64,000 nucleotides of DNA from Marinomonas fungiae (GTDB lineage: Bacteria; Pseudomonadota; Gammaproteobacteria; Pseudomonadales; Marinomonadaceae): contig NZ_LIQF01000013.1 in NCBI RefSeq assembly GCF_001418205.1, positions 1 through 64,000 on the forward strand. The letters run 5' to 3'. Below the pieces are notes generated by a model, which saw only the letters and a list, made by a program, of their open reading frames with translations, made no database searches and was not told the origin of the DNA. Below are positions 1 through 10,802 of this stretch, one piece after another (position 1 is the first letter of the stretch; every line of letters begins with the position of its first letter). A program made the position numbers and the translations under genes.

Positions 1-3000
1 AGTGATGCCAAGTACATGGCAGTGGCCTTCGCACCAGATGTCGCGGTGTATAGTCCCGATACAAAATTGGCTGACCAAGTAGGATCTATCGATATTACCT
101 TTACTAACGGTGATGCCACTGGAGCCAATGCACAGACAGCCCATGATGGTTCGGAAGATTTTAATAACACCTCTCAGACATCTGTTAATTTAGGTGATGT
201 AATTTCTACATCAGCATTTGATGACTACTTAAGTGATAACGGAGAGAAATTCACCGTTACGATCGATGATGGTAGCTACAAGCATCCAGATGCAGGAGCA
301 GTGTATGAAGACGTAACTGTCGATACATCGCCAGTTACAACAACTATTGTCGATAACCCGTCTACAACCGATCAATCAGATGACTATCCAGGCTCTGATC
401 AACCAACTGGCAGCTACGGTCCAGAAGACAGTATCTACGCTATCATTGAAAATAGTCCAACGGTCTTTGAAGGTAATGAACTAACGCATACTGTGAAGCT
501 GGTTGATAAAGATGGTAAGGAAGTAACGGTTCCAACCGGTGAAACCATCACCATCACACTTACCTATAATCTAGATGCAACGGTAGATGCTGACTTTAAA
601 AATGATACGGCCAAAACAGTCACGGTTACCATTGGCGAAGGGCAAAGTAGCGCGACGATTACGCATACTTCCAAAGATGATTTTGTGCAAGAAAGCGATG
701 AGTCGTATACCGCAACAATAACAGCCATCAGCCAAGATAAAGATACCTATGAAAATATCGCCATTGGTGATGTGAGTGGGAATAGAAAATCCGCTACTGG
801 AACGATCAAAGATGGCGTTAGTCTTGGTGATCCAGCTGATGCCTATGTCGATGAAGATGATTTTGTAGCCAGTGATGCAGCGAGCACTATTACAGACACC
901 AAAACGTTAAATATCAGTGCATCAACCGATGATGATGACTATGTGCTGAGCTTTGTAGGTGCTCCTACGTTTACATCGGATGATACTAACTACTCAAGTA
1001 CTGCACCCGCTAATTTGACATCAAATGGCACAGCCATTGAGTATGTCGTCAATAATAATACCATCACGGCTTATGCGGGCAATGGACGTGCAGATAGCGA
1101 TAAAGTATTCGATATCACTCTAGATAAAAATGCACCTGGCGGTAGCAATGATAGCTATACCTATACTCAGTATAAAAATATCGATCATCCAACTGTTAAT
1201 GTAGATGACAATGTAGTACTGACATTTGGCTATCAGATCACTGATCAAGGCGCTACCAGCGCCACCGAAGAGTTTACAGTGACTGTTAATGACTCATTAC
1301 CTGAGGCTTCTCCAGATACTGTTACTATGGACGAAGACACGTTAGCAACGGATTCTGAAGCAACATTCTGGTTGTCCAGCGAAGACTTCAAAGGTGGTCA
1401 AATCACCATTGATAATGGCGATGGTACAGGTAATCGAACGCTAAATACCAGTGAGACCATCAACTTATATGACTCCAATGATAGCGATCACTCAAATCCC
1501 ATTGGCGTGTTAACCAACAATGGTGATGGTTCGTTAACTTTCGTTCCCAAAGCAAACTACAGCGGTGCGCCAGACTTCGATTACACCGTAACGGATAACG
1601 ATGGTGATACGGCGACTGGTACAGTAAATATTACCGTGACTCCTGTAACAGATACGCCACTTGGGTCCGATGTTAACATCAAGATTGTCGAAGATGATGC
1701 AAATACTCAGGAGGGCAGCTACTCAGTAGACCTAGAACTGAGTTTGCCAACATCCGGTGATGCGACCGATGAGACAGCAAATGATAGCGAAAACGATGAG
1801 CCGGAGCGCTTTGGTCTAATTACCCTGTCTAATATTCCAGATGGTGTCATCATAGAGAAAGCCGATGGCACAGATCTAATTAATGGCACAGCTAATACTG
1901 GTAACTCGCTCACCATTTATATTACTGATCCTGTGCAATACCATCATACCGATGTCACCGCTGAAGATGCGGATGTTTCATTGACACAAGCCGAATTTGA
2001 AGGCCTGAAGTTTATCCATGTGGAAGATGATGCCAGCAACTTCACGATCAAACAGAGTGTTACCGCCTATGAAGTCAATGATGATGGATCAGTTAAGGCT
2101 GATGTTACTCCTGTCACTAAAACCATTGATATAAAGGTCGATGTCTTAGCCGCGACCGATCCGGTCGAGCTAGTATTTAATGATGGAGATGCATCGCCAG
2201 GTGACGGTAATGTCGACAGCGATGGTGATAATAAAACCTACTCCAATACTATGGTAGAGGATACTTGGTTTGATATTGACTATATTCTGCGTGAAACCGT
2301 CAATGATAACGACATGTCTGAGGCTTACAGCATCAAACTGACGGATTTGCCAGTAGGCTCAACCATCAAAGTGGGTAGCAGTAACCATACCATTACAGCT
2401 ACCGAAGCGACCAATGGCTACACGTTTGAATTATCAGGTAAAGAAATTCCAAACCTAGAGTTTAGACCTCCACAAAACTTTAGTGGTGATATTAAAGGCA
2501 TCGGCATCAAGTTGATTGCCCATGACGATGATACGGATTCAAGTCACAGCGATGTTTCAACAACAGGTACAACGACGACTGTTCATACAACCATTTATGA
2601 TACTTATGACCAAGTCACATTAAATCTATACGTTAGTCCTGATGCAGATAACGTAAAACTACCGGATCAAAGTACTCAAGAAGACACGGCTGTTAAGGCG
2701 TTCTCTGGTTTAGCGCTGAATGATAAAGATGGCTCAGAAAGCATCACTCAAGTTGTGATCAAAGATCTTCCAATAGGCTGGGTGCTTAAAGACCATCTAG
2801 GAAAGATACTTCGAACTGGAGACGGTAGTGCAGATGAAACTGTAGATATTACCAGGGTTGGCTTAGCGAATTTTAAAAATTACACACTCACTCCGCCAGC
2901 TCACAGCAGTACAGATATTAATTTATCTATTGATATAACTGTTCAAGATTCAGCTTCCGGTGATGTGAGCTACACAACAGATAACGAGACGTTTGAACAC

Positions 3001-6000
3001 ACATTGAAAGTAACCGTTACGCCTGTAGCGGAAGTCACTAGCCCTAATGACGGTGGTTCACTTAGTACGGATAGTGATGGTCTAGGTGTCCAAGATCTAA
3101 CCATTAACCCAAATCACAAATACAGCAACAACCCAACAGAGGATGGTGAAGATCCAAGTGACCCTAATGCTGCTATAGCATGGTTTAAATTAGGTAAAGA
3201 AGGCACTACTTTCAATCTGAAAGATGGCTGGACGAACCAAGATGATCCTGATTTGGCTTACGATCAAACCGATAATTCTACACAGCAGCAGACAAACTCT
3301 GAGCAAACCTTCGCCTTATTCACCTTTATGGATAGCAGTAATAACCCTATTACTGGCTCTCAATATCGTTACAAGGACGGTAGTAATAATTGGGTGGAGC
3401 AGACTGATGCCAGTGGACGAGTGGAAATCCCAGTAGAATACTTGAACACACTGGAGTTTATTGCGCCGCCAAACTTATCGGGTGAGCATAAAATTCTAGT
3501 GGAAGCGAAAACGGTTGATCACGACGAAGATAATCCAAATACGCAAAATACCCAAATTAGCGGTGAGTCTTACCTAACCTTTACCATTGATCCAGTGGCG
3601 GATGATGTCACCGTCGCGATCAAACAGTCATTCGGCAACGAAGATGCTGGACGCAATGCCGATGGCACCGCTGATGATACAAGCGCAGCTAATGGTATCG
3701 ATTTGAACGTTAGACTGACCACCGAAGACGATGATAGCTCCGAGTCGCAGACGATTATCTTAAGTAAAATCCCTGATGGTGCAGCTATTTACTACAACGG
3801 AATATTATATAAAGAAGATTCATCTCTAACTCAAATAGGTGCCGCTGACAATGGTCAATGGAAGGGCACTAATTATCAAGTCACACCAGCTGATTCAGGC
3901 GCTGGTACATGGAAAATCACTATTGATAACTTTGATAACGACGCTGACTTCAAATACATTCCAGTCTACAACGATAACCGCGATGTGGATCTGTTAGCGA
4001 CGGCTTACTCAGTTGATGGAAGCAGTACCAGTACGCCTATTGAAGATCTAGAGATAAATATCAAAGTTCAGGGTGTCGCTGATACGCCAACTTCTAATGA
4101 CAAAAAAGAGGTCGAGATGACTGACCTTGATGGGGTGAAACACATCTATCAAGCGGTGGTGCATGAGGACACAGCAAGTATCACGCTAGACAGTTTGTTT
4201 GTTGGCGATAAGGCCGTCTTTGGCTCAGATGATATTGATGACTCAGAAGATTTGTTTGTAACGATTAAGCTTACTCAAGATCAAGTGGATGCTGGTTTTG
4301 GTATCAGTGGCTCGGGTGTTACCCAAATTACGGCAACAGAGTGGATTGTTGAGTCTGTGAACTTTGGTAATGCTAACCTAGATATCCCTACAGACTTTAA
4401 TGGTACGGTTGGTTTTAATTTAGACCTGCAAACGGTTGAAGACGATGATTTGAGTGGCAATACCCAAGGGGATTCTGACAAAGTTAACATTGGATTATCG
4501 GTGCTTGTTACTCCAGAAGCCGAAGGCACGGTCAATAATAGTGCGACCCAAAGCGAAGATACAGATCAAATTTTAGATTTCACCTTCTCTGGTAATGGTG
4601 GCCCGAACGAACAATTAACAGGGGTATGGATCAATACTGAAAGTATTCCTGATGGTATTGAATTGATTACAGCCTCACAAACATTGGTGAAAACCAACGC
4701 AGGTGAAAACTGGGTTAAGCTTGATGTTTCAAATAATACCGTTGAGCAAGTGATAGCGCGCTTCCAAGACAGCCGTCATGACAGCGATGCAGACTATACC
4801 TTTGACTTCCGCTATACCGTTTCGGATAGTTCGCCAGCAGGCGATCATCCGTACACAGACACGACGCCAACAGGCAATAGTTACGATGGTACGGTGCCAA
4901 CGACAGATTACGTGACGGCGACCTACACTGTCACAGTCAATGCAGTGACCGATACCGCAACGCTAAATCTAGGCGCAATTACCGATGTTGATAGCGATGG
5001 CAACAATGACCTGACCTATGATGCCGGCACTCAACCAGTTACGGTGACGGTGACAGATAACACTATCTTCGAGGTTCCCTTTACGCTAATCGCCGATGAT
5101 ATGAGTAGCGAAGGTAGCAACGGTCAAGATATCGACGGCTCAGAAACGATTAAACAAACCGTTGAACTATTTGGTGTGCCAAAAGGTATTGATATCGAAG
5201 GTGGTACGTACTTAGGTGACATTACCGACAGTAATGGTGACTCCGTTCATACAGGGCGCTGGCGTGTAGATATTAATAATGATTTGACGATTGATAACGC
5301 TACGGGCGAAACCAACAGCATTCGCTTTATTGTGGACCGTGAGACCTATACGGATATCGATCAGGATATTACCATTCGTGTGAGTCACCAAGATAATGGC
5401 GGCAATACGTTATCGAATGACGTAACATTTAAATTAGTCATTGATGGTAATACTTTTGGTGATAACGGTATCGGTAGTGATCCTGCGTCAACCGATCCAA
5501 TGGATCTTGTTGTGGAGCTCAACAATGTCGATTTTGTCGAAGATACGGCGCGTACATTAGATGACTTGGTAACCGTTACTGATGGCGCAACGGGCGGTGA
5601 TAGCAGTAAATACACTATTACTATTAAAAACCTCGATGGGGCCTCTTTATCTGGTGCCGAGTATATTGACGAAGACGGTGGGTACTACACACTATCAGGT
5701 GAAGGTGACGTAGATGACGTAATGGCTTCACTAGGTCAGTTATCGATAACGCCAGATAGTAATGAAAACATTAATACACCAACGACGGTGGACTTTGATA
5801 TTGCCATTACGACCTACGGTCTAAATGAACACAATAGCTACCCGATAGACGATGCTAGCTTTAAGATTGCGCCGGTTACAGATGAAAGTAGTCTGTCTAT
5901 CACAGGCTCAACAATACAAGAAGATACCGCCACGGACTTTGTTATCAATTTGACTAACGCCGCAGATGACCCACGCCAAATATTGGTTGATGGCAAGCTG

Positions 6001-8709
6001 TATATTCAAGTGACTCAGACGGTGAGTACGGATGGTGGTAATCTAGGGGTATTTACATTAAATGGCAGTGCATTAGCCACTACAACGATCAATGCTAACG
6101 AAGTGACAGACGGTCAGTCGCCTTCGAATGCACTTCCTGCAGGTGATTATATCGTTATTGATGCTAACTTTGGTAACAGCATCACCATCACTTACACACC
6201 GCCAGCGAATCAGCACGGTAATGAAGTTAGCATTAAAGCTTGGGCGTTAACGCAAGAAAATCCGCAATCTTCTGGTTATAATACGGCAACTTGGCTTACT
6301 TCGGATGAAGTCACTGCAACGGTGCAGTCTGTGAATGATGGGTTGGTTAATCCTGACCCAATCATGGCGGGTGATGAAGATGGCATAGCATTGCTAGATC
6401 TAGGGGATAATGCGGCACTCGGAGATGACAGTGAAAGCATCACCTCAGCCACGCTTAGCGGTGTACCTTTAGGCTTTGAAGTTGTGCTAGATGGTGTTGT
6501 GCAAACGGGCACTATATCCGGTGTGGACGCTAATGGCGATTACCTTTACGACTACACCTTTAATGTCAACTCTATCGTCGATCTAGAAAAGATTGGTATT
6601 CAACGCACTGCGACGGTAGAGCACTTCTCTGGCACTATTGAAGTAGGATTGGCCATTACTGTGGGTGAATCCGGCAAAGAAAGTGCCCAGACCTGGCCTA
6701 ATCTTCAGGTCAACTTCAATCCGGTAGCCGATGACTTACTGAATATGGAAGCTACGAAAACCTTTGGCGATGAGTACACTTGGACGGCACTGAACCTGAA
6801 TGCCAACGTGGCGGATACCGATGGTTCCGAAACGTTAATGGTAACATTCGAGGGTACAACGACGCCTTTAGACGATACCGCGTTGTTCCGCCTAAACGGC
6901 ACAGTGTTAGACGCACCTCAAGCGAGCTTTAATAGTGGTAAATGGACCATTACCAATGTGCCTTATGATCAGATCGGCGATATTGAACTGCTTTATCATG
7001 CTTTTAATGATGATATAGATGTGACGGTGCGAACGGTAGACAGCGTAACAGGTCTGCCAAAAAGTACGTTGACATCAGGTTCAACAGACACTTTCAACTT
7101 ACGCTTGGATGAAAGCCAAACAATCACCACCGGCGACGAAGATAATACTATTGTCGTCACGACAGCTGATGGCGCGACCGTAAACTCTGGTGCCGGTGAT
7201 GACACGATTGTTGGTGGTGCAGGGGATGATACCGCTATATATGGCTCAAATATTACCGATTATCAAATGCGCTACGATGTCAGCTCTGGAGAACTAACGA
7301 TCTCAGGGATTGAGGGTACAGATACGCTAACCAATATCGAGCAGCTAACCTTCAACAGCACGACTTACACGCTTGAGTTAGGCTCTAATAATGGTGACAC
7401 CATCAACGTGGCAGGCAGTGGACGTTACCTGATCATTGCCGGTGCGGGAAATGACAACATCACAGCCGATGCCGATGACTACATTGTGCCCGGTGATGCT
7501 AGTAGCTTGAGGACGCCAGTACTGTTTAGCTCGTTGGATACAACTGATAATGGCGGCACTGCGAACGATGGCATCATCATTGATGGCATCGTTGAAGGCA
7601 TGTACTACGAGACCTCATCGGGCATCACAGGCTACACCGATGTCAACGGTGGCTTTAGTTACCAAGATGGCGACAGCGTGACCTTTAGCGTGGGTGGTGT
7701 ATTGATCGGTACCGCGATGGCGGATGACTTGGCGCGTGGTAACGTCTTCTTGCAGGATCTTGCCGATGTGTCTCGTACCGACCTGTCTAATGACTACGTA
7801 CAGAAAATGGCTGTTTTCCTACAGTCACTGGACAGCGAAGGCAACACTGCAGGCGGGATTCAAATATCGGCTGCATCGCGCGATGCCCTTGCTTCGACTT
7901 CGTTGAACTTAAGCTCGGCAAGCATGGACGACGTCAATAACTTACTTGTGAGCCAAGGTATTACGCCAGTAGAGCTGATGACGGCAATGGAGCACGTTCA
8001 AGACATGCTGGTCAACTACACTGAGCTTGAAGAAGAAGACTTTGGTGATGCCCTAGAAGAGCTAGTCGTCGCTGAAGAGAGTTTAGAGCAAGCTCTAGAA
8101 GAAACAGCCCCAGAAGCGGAGTCCGATGATAGCAACGACGGCAAAGTCGATGAAAACATCACCGAAGTAGAAGATGTCCTAGCGGAAGCTACTGACGCTA
8201 CAGAAGATGCAACGGGAGCAGACATACCAGAGACTGACGTGATAGAAGAGGCTGAAGGCGATACCGTTGATGAAACGGAAGAGTCTGACTTGGAAGAAGG
8301 CGGTCTTTTAACAGATGACAGCTTGATGTTCGACGCTCCGGAAACAGTCTCGACTGAGACTGAGACTGAGACTGAGACTGAGACTGAGACTGAGACTGAG
8401 ACTGAGACTGAGACTGAGACTGAGACGGCTGAAGAAGAAAGCTTCGATAGCTTACTGATCGACGATGCCATCATCATCGAAGAAAACGCCTTCGAAGAAG
8501 AGGGATCCAACTCAGAGCCTGAAGTCGAAATTCCAGCAGAAGAAGACATCTTCGAGCCAGAGTCAGAAGAAGTCCCATTGCCAGAGTCATCTCTTGAACA
8601 AGCTGCAGAAGAAACCGACTCTGATACAGAGCCTGCAAACGATACCGTGGTTATTTTGGATAACCCTGATATTCAACCCGTGCAAGAGCAGAACTATAGC
8701 GATTTCTAA
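1..8709 (+). CDS. giant repeat adhesin, RTX-like, 3' part only
   Basis: The reading frame is open from base 1, so the true start lies left of the window; 2902 residues are visible. Two Calx-beta or LapA-like modules (about residues 20-120 and 144-268) are followed by about eleven cadherin/Ig-like modules between 1.3 and 7.0 kb. Many modules begin with an EDT-type motif such as VHEDTASITLD or IQEDTATDFV. Near residues 2396-2417 are two RTX-like nonapeptides (GAGDDTIVGGAGDDTAIYG), then a G-Y/F-rich module near 2520-2575 containing FSVGG. The last 230 residues are extremely acidic and include an encoded Thr-Glu run. This architecture is typical of type I-secreted, calcium-binding biofilm or attachment proteins. 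No transporter gene is present here, and the acidic end is unlike a classical type I secretion signal. Family is well supported; ligand and export route are inferred. Confidence 0.85.
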   Translation, partial: SDAKYMAVAFAPDVAVYSPDTKLADQVGSIDITFTNGDATGANAQTAHDGSEDFNNTSQTSVNLGDVISTSAFDDYLSDNGEKFTVTIDDGSYKHPDAGAVYEDVTVDTSPVTTTIVDNPSTTDQSDDYPGSDQPTGSYGPEDSIYAIIENSPTVFEGNELTHTVKLVDKDGKEVTVPTGETITITLTYNLDATVDADFKNDTAKTVTVTIGEGQSSATITHTSKDDFVQESDESYTATITAISQDKDTYENIAIGDVSGNRKSATGTIKDGVSLGDPADAYVDEDDFVASDAASTITDTKTLNISASTDDDDYVLSFVGAPTFTSDDTNYSSTAPANLTSNGTAIEYVVNNNTITAYAGNGRADSDKVFDITLDKNAPGGSNDSYTYTQYKNIDHPTVNVDDNVVLTFGYQITDQGATSATEEFTVTVNDSLPEASPDTVTMDEDTLATDSEATFWLSSEDFKGGQITIDNGDGTGNRTLNTSETINLYDSNDSDHSNPIGVLTNNGDGSLTFVPKANYSGAPDFDYTVTDNDGDTATGTVNITVTPVTDTPLGSDVNIKIVEDDANTQEGSYSVDLELSLPTSGDATDETANDSENDEPERFGLITLSNIPDGVIIEKADGTDLINGTANTGNSLTIYITDPVQYHHTDVTAEDADVSLTQAEFEGLKFIHVEDDASNFTIKQSVTAYEVNDDGSVKADVTPVTKTIDIKVDVLAATDPVELVFNDGDASPGDGNVDSDGDNKTYSNTMVEDTWFDIDYILRETVNDNDMSEAYSIKLTDLPVGSTIKVGSSNHTITATEATNGYTFELSGKEIPNLEFRPPQNFSGDIKGIGIKLIAHDDDTDSSHSDVSTTGTTTTVHTTIYDTYDQVTLNLYVSPDADNVKLPDQSTQEDTAVKAFSGLALNDKDGSESITQVVIKDLPIGWVLKDHLGKILRTGDGSADETVDITRVGLANFKNYTLTPPAHSSTDINLSIDITVQDSASGDVSYTTDNETFEHTLKVTVTPVAEVTSPNDGGSLSTDSDGLGVQDLTINPNHKYSNNPTEDGEDPSDPNAAIAWFKLGKEGTTFNLKDGWTNQDDPDLAYDQTDNSTQQQTNSEQTFALFTFMDSSNNPITGSQYRYKDGSNNWVEQTDASGRVEIPVEYLNTLEFIAPPNLSGEHKILVEAKTVDHDEDNPNTQNTQISGESYLTFTIDPVADDVTVAIKQSFGNEDAGRNADGTADDTSAANGIDLNVRLTTEDDDSSESQTIILSKIPDGAAIYYNGILYKEDSSLTQIGAADNGQWKGTNYQVTPADSGAGTWKITIDNFDNDADFKYIPVYNDNRDVDLLATAYSVDGSSTSTPIEDLEINIKVQGVADTPTSNDKKEVEMTDLDGVKHIYQAVVHEDTASITLDSLFVGDKAVFGSDDIDDSEDLFVTIKLTQDQVDAGFGISGSGVTQITATEWIVESVNFGNANLDIPTDFNGTVGFNLDLQTVEDDDLSGNTQGDSDKVNIGLSVLVTPEAEGTVNNSATQSEDTDQILDFTFSGNGGPNEQLTGVWINTESIPDGIELITASQTLVKTNAGENWVKLDVSNNTVEQVIARFQDSRHDSDADYTFDFRYTVSDSSPAGDHPYTDTTPTGNSYDGTVPTTDYVTATYTVTVNAVTDTATLNLGAITDVDSDGNNDLTYDAGTQPVTVTVTDNTIFEVPFTLIADDMSSEGSNGQDIDGSETIKQTVELFGVPKGIDIEGGTYLGDITDSNGDSVHTGRWRVDINNDLTIDNATGETNSIRFIVDRETYTDIDQDITIRVSHQDNGGNTLSNDVTFKLVIDGNTFGDNGIGSDPASTDPMDLVVELNNVDFVEDTARTLDDLVTVTDGATGGDSSKYTITIKNLDGASLSGAEYIDEDGGYYTLSGEGDVDDVMASLGQLSITPDSNENINTPTTVDFDIAITTYGLNEHNSYPIDDASFKIAPVTDESSLSITGSTIQEDTATDFVINLTNAADDPRQILVDGKLYIQVTQTVSTDGGNLGVFTLNGSALATTTINANEVTDGQSPSNALPAGDYIVIDANFGNSITITYTPPANQHGNEVSIKAWALTQENPQSSGYNTATWLTSDEVTATVQSVNDGLVNPDPIMAGDEDGIALLDLGDNAALGDDSESITSATLSGVPLGFEVVLDGVVQTGTISGVDANGDYLYDYTFNVNSIVDLEKIGIQRTATVEHFSGTIEVGLAITVGESGKESAQTWPNLQVNFNPVADDLLNMEATKTFGDEYTWTALNLNANVADTDGSETLMVTFEGTTTPLDDTALFRLNGTVLDAPQASFNSGKWTITNVPYDQIGDIELLYHAFNDDIDVTVRTVDSVTGLPKSTLTSGSTDTFNLRLDESQTITTGDEDNTIVVTTADGATVNSGAGDDTIVGGAGDDTAIYGSNITDYQMRYDVSSGELTISGIEGTDTLTNIEQLTFNSTTYTLELGSNNGDTINVAGSGRYLIIAGAGNDNITADADDYIVPGDASSLRTPVLFSSLDTTDNGGTANDGIIIDGIVEGMYYETSSGITGYTDVNGGFSYQDGDSVTFSVGGVLIGTAMADDLARGNVFLQDLADVSRTDLSNDYVQKMAVFLQSLDSEGNTAGGIQISAASRDALASTSLNLSSASMDDVNNLLVSQGITPVELMTAMEHVQDMLVNYTELEEEDFGDALEELVVAEESLEQALEETAPEAESDDSNDGKVDENITEVEDVLAEATDATEDATGADIPETDVIEEAEGDTVDETEESDLEEGGLLTDDSLMFDAPETVSTETETETETETETETETETETETETAEEESFDSLLIDDAIIIEENAFEEEGSNSEPEVEIPAEEDIFEPESEEVPLPESSLEQAAEETDSDTEPANDTVVILDNPDIQPVQEQNYSDF
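8353..8426 (+). repeat. hexanucleotide microsatellite ACTGAG x12
   Basis: Twelve perfect tandem copies of ACTGAG run from 8353 to 8424, plus two further matching bases. The repeat lies inside the adhesin gene and encodes alternating Thr-Glu. Because the unit is six bases, gain or loss of copies changes length by two residues and never shifts the frame. The same DNA creates an open Ser-Val frame on the other strand, which is a shadow. Confidence 0.95.
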
Positions 8710-8723
8710 TATCAACTGAATGT

Positions 8724-8762
8724 AAAAAGCCCGTGATGCTGGCTAGCATCACGGGCTTTTTT
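8724..8762 (+). terminator. rho-independent terminator after the adhesin
   Basis: A perfect 12-bp stem (8729-8740 with 8745-8756) closes a GGCT loop. It is flanked by an A-run on the left and a T-run on the right, 20 bases after the adhesin stop codon. Confidence 0.9.
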
Positions 8763-8823
8763 ATTTTTGTTACCCCGTCCTAAATGAGGTTGCCACTTTT
8801 TAATTGATAAATTGGAGAGTGCA

Positions 8824-8997
8824 ATGACCGTAACAACTACGCGAACTCAACACGATTATTCTCTTGCCTTTAAATTGGCAGTTGTCGACCAAGTAGAAAA
8901 AGGCGAGTTCACATACAAACAAGCTCAAAACAAATACGGTATCCCGAACATGGCGTGTTTTCACGGATGTTGGCTTGCTGTAATGATTAATAACTAG
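8824..8997 (+). pseudogene. IS3-family transposase OrfA remnant
   Basis: The ATG at 8824 is preceded by GGAG. The first 40 codons (to about 8943, ending NKYGI) look like the N-terminal helix-turn-helix of an IS3/IS911-type OrfA, with YSLAFKLAVVDQVEKGEF followed by YKQAQNKYGI. After that the frame loses similarity and stops after 17 unrelated codons, overlapping the end of the neighbouring chemotaxis gene. No OrfB and no clear right inverted repeat are present. This is a decayed or deleted insertion sequence, recognised from memory of the family. Confidence 0.65.
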
Positions 8998-10558
8998 CTT
9001 GAAATCCGATCCGAAAACCGCCCCAGTGTTTGCCTTTCACATAGATAGGGATAGATAGATCGTGCAAGATATCACCGGTGTCCCGCTTGTAGGTTTGCAT
9101 TAAAAACGAGTCTGTATGTGCACCACAGCGACTGCCAGTAGGATCGCTAAAGATACGTTTGGTGCGGTTATTTACAAGATCTTTATCGTAATCACCTGTT
9201 AGCGGTTTTGTGTAGCGACGATTATGGGTGGGAAAATATCCTTTGCGATCAACTGCGCCAGCGTAGAGGATGTGTCGATGTCGTTCTAAGATTGGCTCTT
9301 GGATATCAGGTAGAAACTGATCAGTGAGCTGGTCATAAGCGGTTGAGTATTTAGTTGGGTTCGTATTAGAAATCGGTGTGTAAGTTTGATCAAATAAAGC
9401 GTCTAAACTAATTTTACCTTGATCGATCCAAGATTCGAACAGCTTGCCTATCTGATCTGCGGCCTGACGCCCCTCAGCAAGTGTGTCTTTAAAAAAGCTA
9501 TCGTGTGGAATGCCATCTAGCGTTAAGAAAACACTTTCAGCCCCCTGGCTCAAGCCTCCTGCTTGATGCGAGAGCTCTTTACTACGTTGCGAAAGGGTTG
9601 CGAGAGAGACGCTGATATCGTCAATGGAGCTGTTGATCTGCAAGCTGGTGGATTGGAAGCCAAGGCTGGACTGCTTAATCTCTTCCATTGAGGTTGATGC
9701 ATTTCGGACATCTTGCGTTATCTGCAAGAAAATCTTGGTCACATCGCCAAGTTCCTGTTCGAGTAATTGGCTTTGCTCAGTGACTTGGGCCATGTCATCG
9801 CGTGTGCGCAAGGTGTTATTACGAACTTCATTAAGCATATCTGCAATTTGCTGGGACGCCTCAGCACTTTTCCCTGCTAGGGTGCGAACCTCATCCGCGA
9901 CCACAGCAAAGCCTCGGCCTTGTTCACCAGCGCGAGCCGCCTCGATGGCGGCATTCAGTGCCAGTAAATTGGTTTGCTCAGACACGCCCTTGATGACATC
10001 GGTAATGGTTTCGATGTCATCAGCGCTTTGTTTTAGGCGTTCCAGTTGTTCAGCCGCACTGTTGACAGCCTTTGCAAGTGCGGCAATGCGTTCAGCGCCT
10101 TCTCGCAATTTGTACTCTGACTGGGATGCAGCTTGTGCGGTTTGCTCCATTGTACCGTTCACCATCACAATGTGGTTTGACACTTGCTCACCGGTGGAGC
10201 TTAGATCTGAAGTGGCTTGGGAAATTTGTTGGCTATGATCTTCTACGGTCTGAATACTTCTTGTCAGGCTGTCTACAGCATAGGAAACCTCAGCAGAGCC
10301 AATCGCCATTTTAGAAGCAGTAGAAGACACATTTGCGGCAATGCGGCTGTAGGGAGTGGTAGCTTTGCCTTGGGGAGCGGATGTCTGGCCAGCTTGATTT
10401 CGTTGAAAAAACTTGCGGTGGCTAACCATGGCAATTACACCATTTGAAGCGCATACACACCACACTAGCACGGCAAACCAAATTGGGATGTCGAACTTGA
10501 TAACACCTACTACTGACACAACAGCCATGATCAAGGTGGCAATCCATATCTGCACCAT
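8987..10558 (-). CDS. methyl-accepting chemotaxis protein with C-terminal sensor-like domain
   Basis: 523 residues. Two N-terminal hydrophobic segments (about 4-21 and 27-45) with almost no periplasmic loop anchor it in the inner membrane. A cytoplasmic coiled-coil follows, with the conserved MCP tip ([20 protein letters not shown], then [20 protein letters not shown]). The last 140 residues form a separate globular domain with [15 protein letters not shown] and [10 protein letters not shown] motifs, seen after the signalling domain in a subset of MCPs. It therefore probably senses a cytoplasmic cue and signals to CheA/CheW; the ligand is unknown. It stands alone, and its 3' end overlaps the IS3 remnant. 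Confidence 0.92.
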   Translation of the reverse strand: MVQIWIATLIMAVVSVVGVIKFDIPIWFAVLVWCVCASNGVIAMVSHRKFFQRNQAGQTSAPQGKATTPYSRIAANVSSTASKMAIGSAEVSYAVDSLTRSIQTVEDHSQQISQATSDLSSTGEQVSNHIVMVNGTMEQTAQAASQSEYKLREGAERIAALAKAVNSAAEQLERLKQSADDIETITDVIKGVSEQTNLLALNAAIEAARAGEQGRGFAVVADEVRTLAGKSAEASQQIADMLNEVRNNTLRTRDDMAQVTEQSQLLEQELGDVTKIFLQITQDVRNASTSMEEIKQSSLGFQSTSLQINSSIDDISVSLATLSQRSKELSHQAGGLSQGAESVFLTLDGIPHDSFFKDTLAEGRQAADQIGKLFESWIDQGKISLDALFDQTYTPISNTNPTKYSTAYDQLTDQFLPDIQEPILERHRHILYAGAVDRKGYFPTHNRRYTKPLTGDYDKDLVNNRTKRIFSDPTGSRCGAHTDSFLMQTYKRDTGDILHDLSIPIYVKGKHWGGFRIGFQASY

Positions 10559-10802
10559 ACAGTCACTCCACGTAATTTTTATTTTTTAGTCGCTTGATTA
10601 AAACATTTAGGCGGTGATAAAGCGTTATGAGTAAGACGAAAGTATTAGAGAACTGGCTAAAATTCATGGTTCTGCATAGTGCTTTTTCATTTAGAACAGT
10701 GCTTAAGAAAAGAATGAAGTATGGAAGTCATTGCCATCATATCGAAACAAATGGCTGCATACGCTAGGCTTGCAGGACAGTGACAGTTTACGGGAGAGAA
10801 TC

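Noticed and set aside
8016..8549. Minus-strand open frame rich in Ser-Val opposite the end of the adhesin gene
   Set aside because: It is created by the ACTGAG repeat and acidic codons of the plus-strand gene; low complexity and no ribosome site.
9624..10238. Plus-strand 204-codon frame inside the MCP gene
   Set aside because: Antisense shadow of the conserved MCP signalling region; composition follows the real gene.
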